Origin: Paracamarosporium sp. OC-R06-R3 | Taxonomy: Eukaryota > Ascomycota > Dothideomycetes > Pleosporales > Didymosphaeriaceae | Length of the DNA: 64,000 nt | Direction of reading: 5' to 3' | NCBI GenBank assembly: GCA_019828545.1 | Contig: JACVRA010000138.1 | Location: 310,001-374,000, forward strand | In this document: in pieces, positions 11,021 through 21,129 of the stretch | How positions within the stretch are numbered: position 1 is the stretch's first letter | How the letters are laid out: each line of letters begins with the position of its first letter | The notes under the pieces: generated by a model | The model's input: the letters and a program-made list of their open reading frames with translations, nothing else | Database searches by the model: none | What the model was told of the DNA's origin: nothing | Position numbers and translations under genes: made by a program

Positions 11021-12715
11021 TTACCTTGAACTCCCCCCTCCCCGCATCATCCACACACTTTGGCTCTCATGTTGATGTCACGCTGGACACTCCTTTTAGG
11101 GTGATGGCTGATTGTTAACTGAGTTGAGCTTTAGGACGTGCAAAGATGCAAAACGGGCAGCTTCAGGAGCGGGAGAAGCAGCGTCGGCTGCCGTGTGATT
11201 TTGAACCGATTCATCCAGGAGCACCAAGTCTGCGACGGCCCCGTAATCCAGGCTTCGAGCTTGACGAAGATTGGACCGAGTTCTATCGAGAGGATACGCC
11301 CAGCCCTTGACCGATCGGATTTGTGGTACTCGTATCCAGCACCGACCTTCCCCGCCCTTCGAAACCCCCGGACCCCATCCCCGGCACCAGTCCCAATCAC
11401 ACCACAACACGCGCACCCACACCACACACCAAACTACCCCGCCCGCGCCCAAACACGAATGATCACACTCCACAACGTCATGTAGCACGAAAGTCTTGTA
11501 CGACGGATCACGAATAGGTCTTGTCACGGAGAAATTAGAATACGCCACGGAACCACGCAGCATTGTCCCTTTTGTCTCGATTGATTTGTTTTCGTCATGG
11601 ATACCAGAGGTTAATTCAACTCAGCTGTCTTTGAAAACCTCTCCTTTCTTTTTCCTTTTGTTTCGGATCGTCAGAGGCAGATGAGGGGTTTCTGAGAAGC
11701 TGTAACCAAAATTTTGTAGTGCGTTTAAATGATATGGGTTTAGCTACTATGAGTCATGTGTCGAGCTTGTTTTGTGTGAATGTGTTGTGTGTATAAATGT
11801 TGATGCGTGCTGAGTGTTCACATGTGTTGTTTATAATGCGAAGCAGTCTGGTGCGCAACGAAATGTATAAATGTAAATATCTGATGGATTTTGGGATGCG
11901 TGAATTGCTCATGTTAAGATAGAACGATACTTGTCTTAACGATGAAGTGCAGCACAGTGCGTTACTCTGGACTTATAGCACTTGCCAACGTAGAGTACTA
12001 AAGTGAAGTGTCGTTACGTTTCACATCTCCCCGCTCTTTAAATAACATAACTGTGTGCAAATTGTAGCAGTGCTTTCAGCCTCGTTTCACGGACAAGATA
12101 TATGCAAGTAGAGAACGTGTAGAATTATAACGGGACTAGAGTTAAAGGGTTTAGACTAGAGTTAAAGAGGGAGTTTAGGAGGTGCATTGTGGAGGATGTT
12201 GGAGTTGAAAATGAGTTGGAGTGAGAGGGAAAGGAAGGGGATTTGGGAGGTGGTGGGATGAAATGGAGTGAGGAATAGAGCAAGATGGAATGGATTTATT
12301 GGTGACTTTTTGACTATGGAGAAAGATGTTGCGGGTGTAGAAGAGGTTTCAAGATAAGTCTATCTAAAGTAATAAAGTGCCTTCGTAGTCGTGGCCGCGG
12401 TCTTTCCATGTTTCCCTCAAAGGTAGGTTTTGTGGATTGATGATGGTGTATTGGTTAGGCGTCTTCTGGGACGCTGTTTGGTGCTTTTGTGGGAGAGATG
12501 TGCTCATGTCGTTTAATGTTCGTGTCAGTTCACTGCTCTTTGGGTGAGAAGAGGGATACTTACGAGAAAGAAAAACCGAGCATGTGGAAAGAAAGTAATG
12601 ATGGATGTTGAACTTTAACGACTAGGACAGTGGAAGCATTTATAGTCCTCGTGGATTTGCTAAGTCGTTTAGTTAGTAAGAGAAAAGTGAGAGAGGGGTA
12701 CGAGGTACGTACCGC
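11021..12715. other. Long 3' flank, AT-rich, low complexity
   Basis: After importin beta the sequence becomes C-rich (11330-11460) and then AT-rich. A 14-bp direct repeat (GACTAGAGTTAAAG) occurs at 12134 and 12154. The purine-rich stretch 12160-12310 (GGAG/GGAA/GATG words) looks degenerate. No ORF with domain content is present apart from the possible exon at 11135-11310. Confidence 0.5.
11135..11310 (+). other. Possible alternative last exon of importin beta
   Basis: Downstream of the importin beta stop, a branch-like CTGAG and a CTTTAG acceptor end at 11134. From 11135 a frame in the same phase as the donor at 10895 stays open for 58 codons to a TGA at 11308-11310. Its peptide is polar and coding-like, with QLQEREKQRRLP and GFELDEDWTEFYRED. 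It could be an alternative C-terminus, an exon of a separate transcript, or chance. Transcript data are needed to choose. Confidence 0.25.
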
Positions 12716-13387
12716 TCAAGTTTTGGCAATACACATGGCCTGTTCTTGTGCTGATGTATCTTGAGTGGTGAGACCTAACTTTGTTGTCTTGTCGTTGTTA
12801 GTGTCGGGTCCACTTTGCAAATAACCCTTAGATGCAAGGAAAGCCTTTGTCTGTTCCGCTTTCCATAGTGCCCATGGAAGCACCTCGTCGTTAGCTGCCG
12901 CTTCATTAATGTAGCTTATTATAGTAGCGACAATTGATGGTGCTTCCTGTTCCGGAAACCTTTGCGTCAAGCAAAACTTAACGCCGTCGTTGCCTTCCAC
13001 GCTCCAAAGATAGTCGCCATCGGTCTGGATCTCCTCGTGAATGGTGACGTGTGTACGTATCTTGAGGTACTTATTGAGTAGCTGCAGGAATTCCCGCGCT
13101 ATGTGAGAAACGCTGGATTCATGACTGCTAAGCACAGTAGGCTGTGAGAAAATTAGTCTATGCTCCTACAAAATAATCTAAGTAGCAAATTCTTTTACCT
13201 GTTGGGTGACTAGTAGAAGCTCAGGCGATGGTGCACCGCTTCTACGATGCCGTTCTTGTAGCAATTCTTTGTTTAATGCATTGTTAGCCACGTTTAAGGG
13301 ACGAGCCTGAGGTGCTGGTTCGTTCTTGATAGGAATTATTTGTGTAGGCAGTATACTGATATTGCTTCTGCTGCTTAAAGATTTAGA
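12716..13387 (-). CDS. Orphan protein, C-terminal two exons (5' end not found)
   Basis: Exon A is open from about 13387 down to 13199, followed by a 57-nt intron (GTAAAAG donor at 13198, CTCACAG acceptor at 13142) and exon B 13141-12716. The joined frame encodes about 200 residues without an upstream ATG, so at least one 5' exon is missing or lost. The upstream part is Pro/Asn-rich (IIPIKNEPAPQARPLNVANN). The downstream part is a compact, mixed alpha/beta-looking stretch (EFLQLLNKYLKIRTHVTIHE, SVEGNDGVKFCLTQRFPEQE, VLPWALWKAEQTKAFLASKG). I do not recognise a family. An in-frame polar stretch further up at about 13,430-13,545 (AKYTTKDGECLSERKSQAK) might be another exon. It sits in AT-rich sequence and may be a decaying lineage-specific gene. 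Confidence 0.4.
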
Positions 13388-14584
13388 TTAAACTAGAAAA
13401 AGCCAAGTATTAGTAAAGGCTTAGGTAGATATTCAAGTGTGAGCCGTCCCTAGTAGTAAAAGATTATTGACTTGTCAGTTCCAGGCCTCTTCGCCTGAGA
13501 CTTTCTCTCACTTAAGCACTCACCGTCTTTAGTAGTATACTTTGCGTTTTTACCCTATTAAGCGCAGAAATGGATCTAATAAAGCTAATATTTTATCAGT
13601 ACTACTACGCTTATACTAATAGCTTTGTAAGTAGTGGTAAGTTCTAAATTAACATTTGTTCTGTCTTATCACATAGGTCTTAATCACTGCTAATAGCTAA
13701 GGAGTGGCTAGTTCTAAGTAAGAGTCAAGCGATCAGCAAATGAGTATTAGGTTGTGACAACGCGCGTTTCTAAATGATATGGGTGGCAGAAATGGGAGCG
13801 TTCAGCTAGCGGCGGTCAAGGAGCGGAGAACGAACGGATCTTCTCCAAAGTGCCCTCGTAGTTCTTGGTTCATCAGCCTAAAGCGGCGACCGCAAGATTC
13901 CTCTGGATTTTGGACTAGTGGTATCTGGGGATAAAAGAGAACAGGTAACATGATACTCGAAGCCACTAGGGTTGGCAAGATCTGTCACTGGCTGGCAGAA
14001 GTACTTCTTGTCGCCGCGAGCGCAAGAACCTACGTATGCAGGATATGACCGGAGTTCTATGTGGGGAGCGTGTAACAGCTATCGAGATTATTGATCAATT
14101 GATGTCGACGTAATACGTCCCTAACAAAAGTTGGCTTGTGCTACTTTGCTTTTGATGTAGTTTAAAAGAGAAAACTTTTAGTGCTTCGACTGCACCCCTA
14201 CTCCTAATAAATCATTGGATCGTCCACCCCCGAAGCTTGAGTGTCATTGGTACGTTTGTGGTCTCGCACCGATAATTTTAATCCTTATGTCTACTAATTA
14301 ATTCACTGTCAGTCTCCACAGTCAAGTGCATAGGCGTCCACACATGATCGGGCACAGACTTAATCTCCAAAAAGTGGGAAGCGAAATAAGAAGAGCATTG
14401 CAATTCAGTGTGGAGGGCTGATCATTACCATCCTCTGTGACGAAACCGGAAAGTGACAGATATAAGATTGAAGACATGACCAGAGTTTTTATTACTTCGT
14501 CATGGTTTGCATCAATACCAAAGTAGCTTTTTGAAATGTAAGATCTCAGGGTTCAGCGAAGAACTAGTAATTGCTGCTCTAGGT
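13388..14584. other. AT-rich accessory tract, no clear gene
   Basis: The sequence is rich in TA, TTAG and CTAA words with repeated short motifs such as AGTTCTAA and CTAATAGCT, and almost no ORF above 40 codons. This resembles repeat-derived DNA altered by repeat-induced point mutation, but no transposase or terminal repeat could be identified. The 3' part (14,220-14,580) is the 3' flank of the orphan gene ending at 14585. Confidence 0.4.
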
Positions 14585-15586
14585 CTACCAGCCGCACCAT
14601 TTCATGACCTTTTTCAGCGAGCCTGTTGACCTATGAGACCGGAATGTGAAACCATCCTGTCCAGTCAGTTGACTCTGGTCCCCTAGAAGAACGACAAACT
14701 GATCCTTCTCCACGAACCGAGAGTCCACATACGTATCCCACTCCTTCCCTACAGTCTTGGCCAGGGTATCAGCACATCCACCCTCGTCTACCTGGGTCTC
14801 CTTCTTCCATATCGCCAACAGAACTGGATCTGACATCTCTTGTGCCTCATCACCTCTGAGCATGTCTCGCATCGCCGACCAAGCCTCGTCAAAGATTTGC
14901 GCACGCGTATCCGAGAATCCACCTTCCAGTCCCTTCGAGAGCATGTATGGAGATGGTGGGTGTGTGTATTTCCAGACATCATCCCATTGGGGCCATATGA
15001 TGTGCTGAGAGTGATAACGTAAAGGCAATTCGGAATTGAAGAAGCGATCGAAAACTGTTTCAGCTGATGGCGCCGTCTTCGTAGTTAACCAAGATGTGCC
15101 ATTCTTCGTATCTTCCCACACGTCTACAAGTCCACTGCGAATCCAAGCCTCATCGAATGCCGGCTTGATGACCTCGTTGTGCCACACTCGCCGGAGCTGT
15201 TCATCCATTTTGCGCCGCAGATGCGGGAACACAACATACAAGTGAGGTCGTTGGTTCTTTGAATCATTCGAGTTGTCGGCATAGGCGACGCCGATACAGA
15301 TGGCGTTTTGAATCGCGTCGGTGGAGATTGACGGTATATGCGCGGAGATGGCGGTGGCGGTGGTAGAATCGATATTTGGATATGTCCACGTCGTCAGTTC
15401 CCAGGTGAGGCGCTTGAAAAAAGCGAGGGATCTCGGGAACGCGAAAGACAGAGATGTCAACGTTGAAGTGATTCCAGTATGTGTATAATGACCGCGGCCT
15501 TTGCTAGCGATAGGTGGGATCTTGCTCTCGTGGGTGAGGTTCAGTGGCTCGATGTCCGTAGCCCGCGACTTACGAGGGACGGCCAT
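14585..15586 (-). CDS. Hypothetical 333-residue protein
   Basis: An intact single-exon frame from MAVPRKSRATD to KVMKWCGW. There is no signal peptide and no membrane segment. The composition is ordinary and rich in Trp and His (WELTTWTYPNIDSTTA, RRVWHNEVIKPAFDEAW, HIIWPQWDDVWKYTHPP, QIFDEAWSAMRDMLRG), which suggests a folded soluble protein. A central YVVFPHLRRKMDEQLRRVWH helix and a C-terminal DQFVVLLGDQSQLTGQDGF segment stand out. I do not recognise a family. It looks like the fungal orphan proteins often found beside HET genes. It lies 185 bp downstream of the HET gene on the same strand, so a shared chromatin context is possible, but co-transcription is not implied. Confidence 0.7.
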   Translation of the reverse strand: MAVPRKSRATDIEPLNLTHESKIPPIASKGRGHYTHTGITSTLTSLSFAFPRSLAFFKRLTWELTTWTYPNIDSTTATAISAHIPSISTDAIQNAICIGVAYADNSNDSKNQRPHLYVVFPHLRRKMDEQLRRVWHNEVIKPAFDEAWIRSGLVDVWEDTKNGTSWLTTKTAPSAETVFDRFFNSELPLRYHSQHIIWPQWDDVWKYTHPPSPYMLSKGLEGGFSDTRAQIFDEAWSAMRDMLRGDEAQEMSDPVLLAIWKKETQVDEGGCADTLAKTVGKEWDTYVDSRFVEKDQFVVLLGDQSQLTGQDGFTFRSHRSTGSLKKVMKWCGW

Positions 15587-15771
15587 CGTGAGGAATTGCT
15601 ATTCGTTCAGTTGGAGCAAAGTTTAAAGTGGTTTACGGCGTTGACTTGGTTAAGAGTGAGAGGCGAAGGTGGGCGGGTGTGACAAATATTGCGTAGTGAA
15701 TAGTGAAAGAGTGAATAAGGAATTAAGTACATGCAAAATGACAAGAAAGGGAAACAAGACATGCGGTTTGT

Positions 15772-18537
15772 TTAAATCAAAGTAAAAGTTTCCTCCCACG
15801 TGAGAGACCATTCTCCGGGACAAGCCTCACCATCCATCTTATCACAAACAAAACATTCACCAACAACTTCGTAATAGGTCTCTCCAGATTGCGTTTTTGG
15901 GGAATGAACCTCTACATTCCGTTCTTGCTCTGCTTTGGCATTGATTGCTGCCGACGACTTCGCTCTCATATCGTTTACACGTGCGTCTTTTACTTTCGGT
16001 GCATTATCTCGTCCTATAGCAAATGTCGCTGCTCTTGATATGCCTTGTGCTTTAGGATCTCCTCCGATCTTGAGTTCTTGTAATGGGCCCCTTGATGGTC
16101 CTCCTGTCGTATTCGAAGCTCCCGTTATTGTTTCTGGCACTCCAGATGGTGGTCGATCTAGCCAAGGGTTGTCATTATAATGTTCGAAAACTCCGTCTGA
16201 GATCCCAGCTTGGTTAGCAACTTCAACAGTGCCACGACGTGATGGTTGTTCCACGGTTGTTGATTTTCTTGACACTTGTGGGCTCTCGGTCTCTTTCGGA
16301 TTGTTGTTGCATGTTGGGCTCAGGCCGAATGCTGGCCTTTGTTTCCGCGGTCGTAATACTACCGGCACACTGCATCCGTACAAGATAGCTATGATATCAG
16401 CTGTCTTTGACTGTTTGGGGCAGAGGCCTACTAGCTCCTGTGCCGCTCCATGGGCGACAAAAATTTTGCGGTTGAAGCACACGTCTCTTACGCGGTGCAG
16501 AAAGTGCGACAGACCATCTTCAGCATCAAGGGTCGGTATAATTTTGTCTAGGTGAACATCTCCATGCACATCTTCTTGCTGCAGCATCTTCAGACAGTAT
16601 GTGCGGTAATTGGCCGGTGGCTGGGCGCCGTCCTTGGTTTTGTTCGCAATCAATGTGCGCCATAATCTATCTGGGACGTCTTCAACGTGGAACTTTCTGT
16701 CGACGCCTGAGTACTCCCAGCCACCCAACGCAATCGCTTCTTGGGGCACTATTCCGGGTATCATACGTGGCGACAACTCCGTAATGTTGCCCAACCGAAT
16801 GCCACGGGCACCGGCGGTACCATCGAATTCCTCCTGCAAAACTACTGCAGTATCGGAAGACGGCTTCCTACCGAAGGCCACCTGGGGCTTGCGTGTTCCT
16901 GAAGCTTTATACCAAGATTGAGACGGAGGACCAACAAGGGAACTGGCCTCCTTCTGTCCCACAAAGATTTTATCCGGCGTACCGTAAGTGGATTCTTCCA
17001 AGCACTTGATCCAGGAAGGGAGGTTTGACTCGAACCGACGCTTATCTTTCTTAGTGACTTCTTTGATGATTACTCTGTTTTTGGGTGCCCAGAATCTGCA
17101 AATCATATTGAGAGAATCAAGATGCTGTACGCAATATTGCATGAACTCCGTATATACTTGTAACAGGGATTTGTTCGTGTTGGGTCGAATGGCGTTTTGT
17201 GGTTCGTACGCGGCAATGGAGAGGACGGCGTAGATGATGTCGCGTGGATCACCACAATCGAAAGCGGTAAGGGTGGAAATAAGTTCTTCAAGATGCTTTT
17301 TGCGTTCGAGTACTGTGCCTCTTTCACCAAACCGCACTAGATCAGCGTATGCCGCCACAAGGGCGTTCGCACCGGAACCCTTCAAAGTGCGCAGCCCCTC
17401 TGGAGTCAATTGCGTTTTGTTAGAAGTTTCGCCCGAAGAGTCTGGCTTCGTAAAACCATCATTCGATTGAGGCTCCTTGCTTTGGGAGGTGTATTGATCC
17501 AGCTTCTCGGGGCGGGCTTTATCCATGAAGATGGCAATTGCAGATGAGAAGTCAGTCCACGTCACTTTCTTGTCGCCACAATACACTGAGGCTCTCTGCG
17601 CCAGTGCAATCTCTTGCAGTACCCATCTTCTACTAAACCAGCGGCTCCGCATAAGCTCGACAAGAGCCGGCCATTTTGTTTTCATCTCGCGTACGTGAGC
17701 CTCGGATTGAAAATAATTGCCGAAAGCCTTCTCCTCTTGAATCTCTCGTATATATTCCATGGCAACATCACTTTGATTGCTCTTTCCGCCAAGCCAGATG
17801 CGCACGTTAGTCGCTCGATTGTAAATTTGGCCCATCAATGCAATTTGCTGCATCTTCTCCTCGTTGTCAGGCTGGTTAATACAAAGAGCATCTGCCCAGA
17901 GCCTCACGGGCTCCTTCTTGTCTCGTAGTTGCTCCAAAGCATTTCGGAGGTTCTCTTGGATAAGTGTGATGGTCCCGAAACGATCTGATCCCTCCTTCAA
18001 CCAGTTGGCCTCGTCGCGAATATACTGGCCATTTCTATCTCGTAGCATCTTTTTTCCAGATCTGCATACTGCAAACAAAGCACGTTTCCAGTAGGTAGAG
18101 TATGCATTGTCGCCTTCTTTGATTGGATAGCGTTCAGCGAGCGACCGTACCGTGAAATCACGAAGGATCACTGGAAAAACTGCAGGGCCAGCATCCCATT
18201 CGTAGGACAATGCTTCATATGGTCGGAGGTGGGTGTGCGGTTCCTCGAACGGAACTTGCATGAGGTCGAGCTCAAGCCTTTGGCCCACTTTTCCTGGACG
18301 AATAATCAAGATCCGGATGTGCTTGGGCGGAAGCGTTGTGTAAGAGTGTCTGAAGTAAGCATTTCTCTTGCCGAAGAATAGACGTGTCTGCGCTGCAAAA
18401 GCGCTACTTAAAGCACTGTCCGGTTTCCGAAACCCAGTTATAGGCTCTTTGCTGAACTCCACAGGTGTAACATCCGGAGGCGGAGGTGGTGCAGCGAGTA
18501 TCTCCCATGGATCGTACTCGGTATCTTCGGAAGCCAT
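15772..18537 (-). CDS. HET-domain (heterokaryon incompatibility) protein
   Basis: An intact single-exon frame of 921 residues. The HET domain is marked by YEALSYEWDAGP near residue 107, RLWADALCINQPDNEEKMQQ near 212, QIYNRATNVRIWLG near 237 and SRWFSRRWVLQEIALAQRAS near 294. The first two blocks are about 105 residues apart, roughly twice the usual spacing, because a Lys/Arg-rich insert (WKRALFAVCRSGKKMLRDRN) lies between them. The C-terminal part has the conserved HET-6-type module KIFVAHGAAQELVGLCPKQS, DIIAILYGCSVPVVLRPRK and YYEVVGECFVCDKMDGEA. A Ser/Pro/Asn-rich disordered insert of about 110 residues separates the last two blocks. HET proteins trigger cell death on fusion of incompatible strains; the partner of this one is unknown. 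No NTPase or TPR repeats are fused to it. Confidence 0.9.
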   Translation of the reverse strand: MASEDTEYDPWEILAAPPPPPDVTPVEFSKEPITGFRKPDSALSSAFAAQTRLFFGKRNAYFRHSYTTLPPKHIRILIIRPGKVGQRLELDLMQVPFEEPHTHLRPYEALSYEWDAGPAVFPVILRDFTVRSLAERYPIKEGDNAYSTYWKRALFAVCRSGKKMLRDRNGQYIRDEANWLKEGSDRFGTITLIQENLRNALEQLRDKKEPVRLWADALCINQPDNEEKMQQIALMGQIYNRATNVRIWLGGKSNQSDVAMEYIREIQEEKAFGNYFQSEAHVREMKTKWPALVELMRSRWFSRRWVLQEIALAQRASVYCGDKKVTWTDFSSAIAIFMDKARPEKLDQYTSQSKEPQSNDGFTKPDSSGETSNKTQLTPEGLRTLKGSGANALVAAYADLVRFGERGTVLERKKHLEELISTLTAFDCGDPRDIIYAVLSIAAYEPQNAIRPNTNKSLLQVYTEFMQYCVQHLDSLNMICRFWAPKNRVIIKEVTKKDKRRFESNLPSWIKCLEESTYGTPDKIFVGQKEASSLVGPPSQSWYKASGTRKPQVAFGRKPSSDTAVVLQEEFDGTAGARGIRLGNITELSPRMIPGIVPQEAIALGGWEYSGVDRKFHVEDVPDRLWRTLIANKTKDGAQPPANYRTYCLKMLQQEDVHGDVHLDKIIPTLDAEDGLSHFLHRVRDVCFNRKIFVAHGAAQELVGLCPKQSKTADIIAILYGCSVPVVLRPRKQRPAFGLSPTCNNNPKETESPQVSRKSTTVEQPSRRGTVEVANQAGISDGVFEHYNDNPWLDRPPSGVPETITGASNTTGGPSRGPLQELKIGGDPKAQGISRAATFAIGRDNAPKVKDARVNDMRAKSSAAINAKAEQERNVEVHSPKTQSGETYYEVVGECFVCDKMDGEACPGEWSLTWEETFTLI

Positions 18538-19748
18538 AATTCCTCACTGCGAGACTTTGATTATGTGACTTCGGATGGATGGTATTTTGAGACAGGTACC
18601 GCAAAATTGGAGCGCAGGAACAGGACCATTGTTGTACACCTTTTATCGGACCATCTTATGCGAGGCTGAAACTTTCGCTCTACCATGGCATAAGCTGAAA
18701 AGAATGGCTTAAGCCAGCAATAGGCTTGGTGTGGGGGCCATTGCTCTAAATCGCTGCGAACTGTCTGGGGGTCGCTGCAAGCAACTAGGGTATGCTGTTC
18801 CAACAAATCAACAGTGCATATTCAGATATTGGGGGCTCATTACGTTGGGGGCTCATTGGTCAGCCATGATGCGATACGAGAGCGGCGGTTCATTCAGCAC
18901 GACAGGGGTGTCCCGAAAGGCAAAAGCAATGCGCCTCGCTGACTCCAGGCTCCCAAACATGTGATGCGGCTCTGTTGATCTAGGGCAATAATGAGTAATG
19001 ATGAGTACAAGAGACAGCAGGCACGGAGGGGAAGTATACAAAGTCCGGGAAGTTTTGTCGGCCTGCCACTGTATGACATTTTATCGTAAAGGGGTAAAGT
19101 GCCGGTCGTGGTATGTAGATCGCAAAGCAGCTCACTCCATAGATGGGTGATGAATGATATGGTCGAACAGGCACCGAGGCAGCCAATGCTAGATCCCCGC
19201 ATGCCATTCTGTGCTGACCTAGTGATGATAGCAATCGTAGAGAGAGATAGGTTGAATGAAGTTTGACAAAGCGTTGATGCTCGGAAACACGATTAGAGGG
19301 GAGTAAGTCTCCGAGGAAGATGGCAGCCAATGAATTATCAGAATGAGATAGGCGCTAACATTATCGTAGCTTTCTTCAAACCTTTTCACCTCAGACCAGA
19401 CAATATCACAAGGTTTACTCTACTCTTATTACGCCTGTGTACACATATGGCCCTCAGAATAACCAATCCGCCTTCTACAAAAGCTGAGAAGATGGAGGGT
19501 TTGAGACCGGTGCAACTGTCTATGCCTCGATAAGTTACGTTCTGTACAACAAATGTTTGATGTTGTCCCATCTCGGAAACCCTTCTAGCGCCAGGGAATC
19601 GTTATGGTGTTCCGGGTTGGATCCTGCGAAAGGGGGGTAGCATAGTGTAATCTGGCGTCTTACGGACTCTCCGCAGCGTTCAAACTCAGGACCCTTCTCT
19701 TCACCGAAATATCATACATCACAACGATGGCTACCTTCCAGACTCGAG
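18538..19748. other. Intergenic, no supportable gene
   Basis: This separates the minus-strand HET gene from the plus-strand membrane-protein gene. A short tandem word (GGGGGCTCATT) occurs twice at about 18830-18856. Frames of up to 116 codons are random in composition. Confidence 0.5.
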
Positions 19749-20626
19749 ATGGCCGCTCAATGCTACTCAATCGATGGTCGTAATTATGCAAAAACTAGCA
19801 ATCAGAATATACACTATCTTCCCTGTGACATCAGCGCGGTAGCGGAAAGAAAACACACAGCATGTTGTCACGTCAACGACCTATGCATGACGAACGGTTT
19901 ATGTATGACGCCCGACAATAACCAACGGGGATGAACTACTACTGGCGCAACGGCTGGACCGACAAGACCTTCAAGGATCCGGTTTGTCCAAATGTCTGCA
20001 AAGACGTCAACTACCCAGGTACCACATGCGCACGCTCCATCCAAATGGCGCTCTACTGACTTTTTGGCTACCTATTTCCAGACAACAAAGGTATGAACGT
20101 ATTAACGCACTACAGCCTGAGCCCCAAGGCATGGTGTTGTGCTTACTCCGGTGGCCTGCTCGGGAATTGGCCTCAAATCGATACAATTAACACGACATGC
20201 TGTTCGATAGCTCGGTACAGGTTCGGCCTCGATGACCATCTCTATTATCCAGTAGCGCGACCAGTCGCTACGGCAAGCACCTCAGTGGCATTGACTGCGG
20301 AGCCAACGCAAGATTCGCTGCCCGACACGACTTTGTCGCAGTCCCCAAGTACTATGCCTATCAGTCTAGGCGTGGCACTTGGTGTACTCGCACTCCTGGC
20401 GATTGGCATGGCCACCATATGGTTTGTCCATCGAAGAAAGACCAGCAGCAATCCTGTTGCCGAGCAACCTCCAGAACTGGATAACAGCGCGATAAAACAT
20501 CAGTTGTCAGAGGGTCGGGATAATCGTGCTATTGAAACCTTGGGAACGCCCTTGGCAGAATTGGAAGGGAGAAGAGCGACGTACGAAGTGACAGCAGAAC
20601 CACAAAGTAGGTACCCGTCGAACTGA
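19749..20626 (+). pseudogene. Cysteine-rich single-pass membrane protein, apparently frameshifted
   Basis: Three coding blocks line up. Block 1 (19749-19930) has the cysteine pattern QCYSID, LPCDIS, ACCHVNDLCMTNGLCMT. Block 2 (from 19931 to 20018) continues the family pattern with NYYWRNGWTDKTF and DPVCPNVCKD, but in another frame. Block 3 (20082-20626) joins block 2 cleanly across a 63-nt intron (GTACCA donor, CTGAC branch, TTCCAG acceptor). It encodes WCCAYSGG and TTCCSIA, a Ser/Thr-rich stalk, a membrane segment (MPISLGVALGVLALLAIGMA) and a basic/polar cytoplasmic tail from VHRRKTSS. Proteins with this layout are common in Pleosporales and have no known function. The break lies at a CGGGG run; one missing G would restore continuity. 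It may be a true mutation or a sequencing error. No signal peptide is seen at the presumed start. Confidence 0.6.
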
Positions 20627-21129
20627 AAGCTGTCTTTTTTTTAGGGAAGCGAGAGATAAACCAAGTTTGAGAGGTCCGATCTACTCATCCGTCATGGAGA
20701 TAGTTTGGGGGCCAAAACAAGTCGCTTTGAACACCAGGCTACCTTGCACCTTCTACAGATGCTACGTCTACTTTTTTGGTAACTATAACAAGAATCGACG
20801 GAAACAAACGGCAAAAGACATTCATTGGAGACACGTGGGTCTCGACAATGCCTCAGGAAGCTGGATGTTTCGATCTTTTCCGTTTCGCTCCCCTACATAG
20901 GTCCTAGTAGGTCCGATTATACCGAATCCAGACTGTGGGCACTCCAACCCCCAATAGCCAGCATCCATATTTCCCCGCTAAGCGCTTGGCCTCCTGTAAG
21001 ATTGAGGCTGATGTATTTATTCTTCCTCTCACGTCCTCCAAACCCTTGAATATCTATCAATCTACATATTCGAGAAATTCCAATCCTATTCGCTCACCAT
21101 ACACCATAGCAAGTATAATAGCACAAATC
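20627..21129. other. Promoter region of the hydrolase gene
   Basis: This is the 3' flank of the membrane-protein gene (T8 run at 20634) followed by the upstream region of the hydrolase. No motif-bearing frame is present. Confidence 0.5.

Noticed and set aside
11138..11485. Plus-strand 115-aa frame after importin beta
   Set aside because: Its Pro/His-rich second half is from a C-rich stretch; the alternative-exon frame in another phase is more coding-like.
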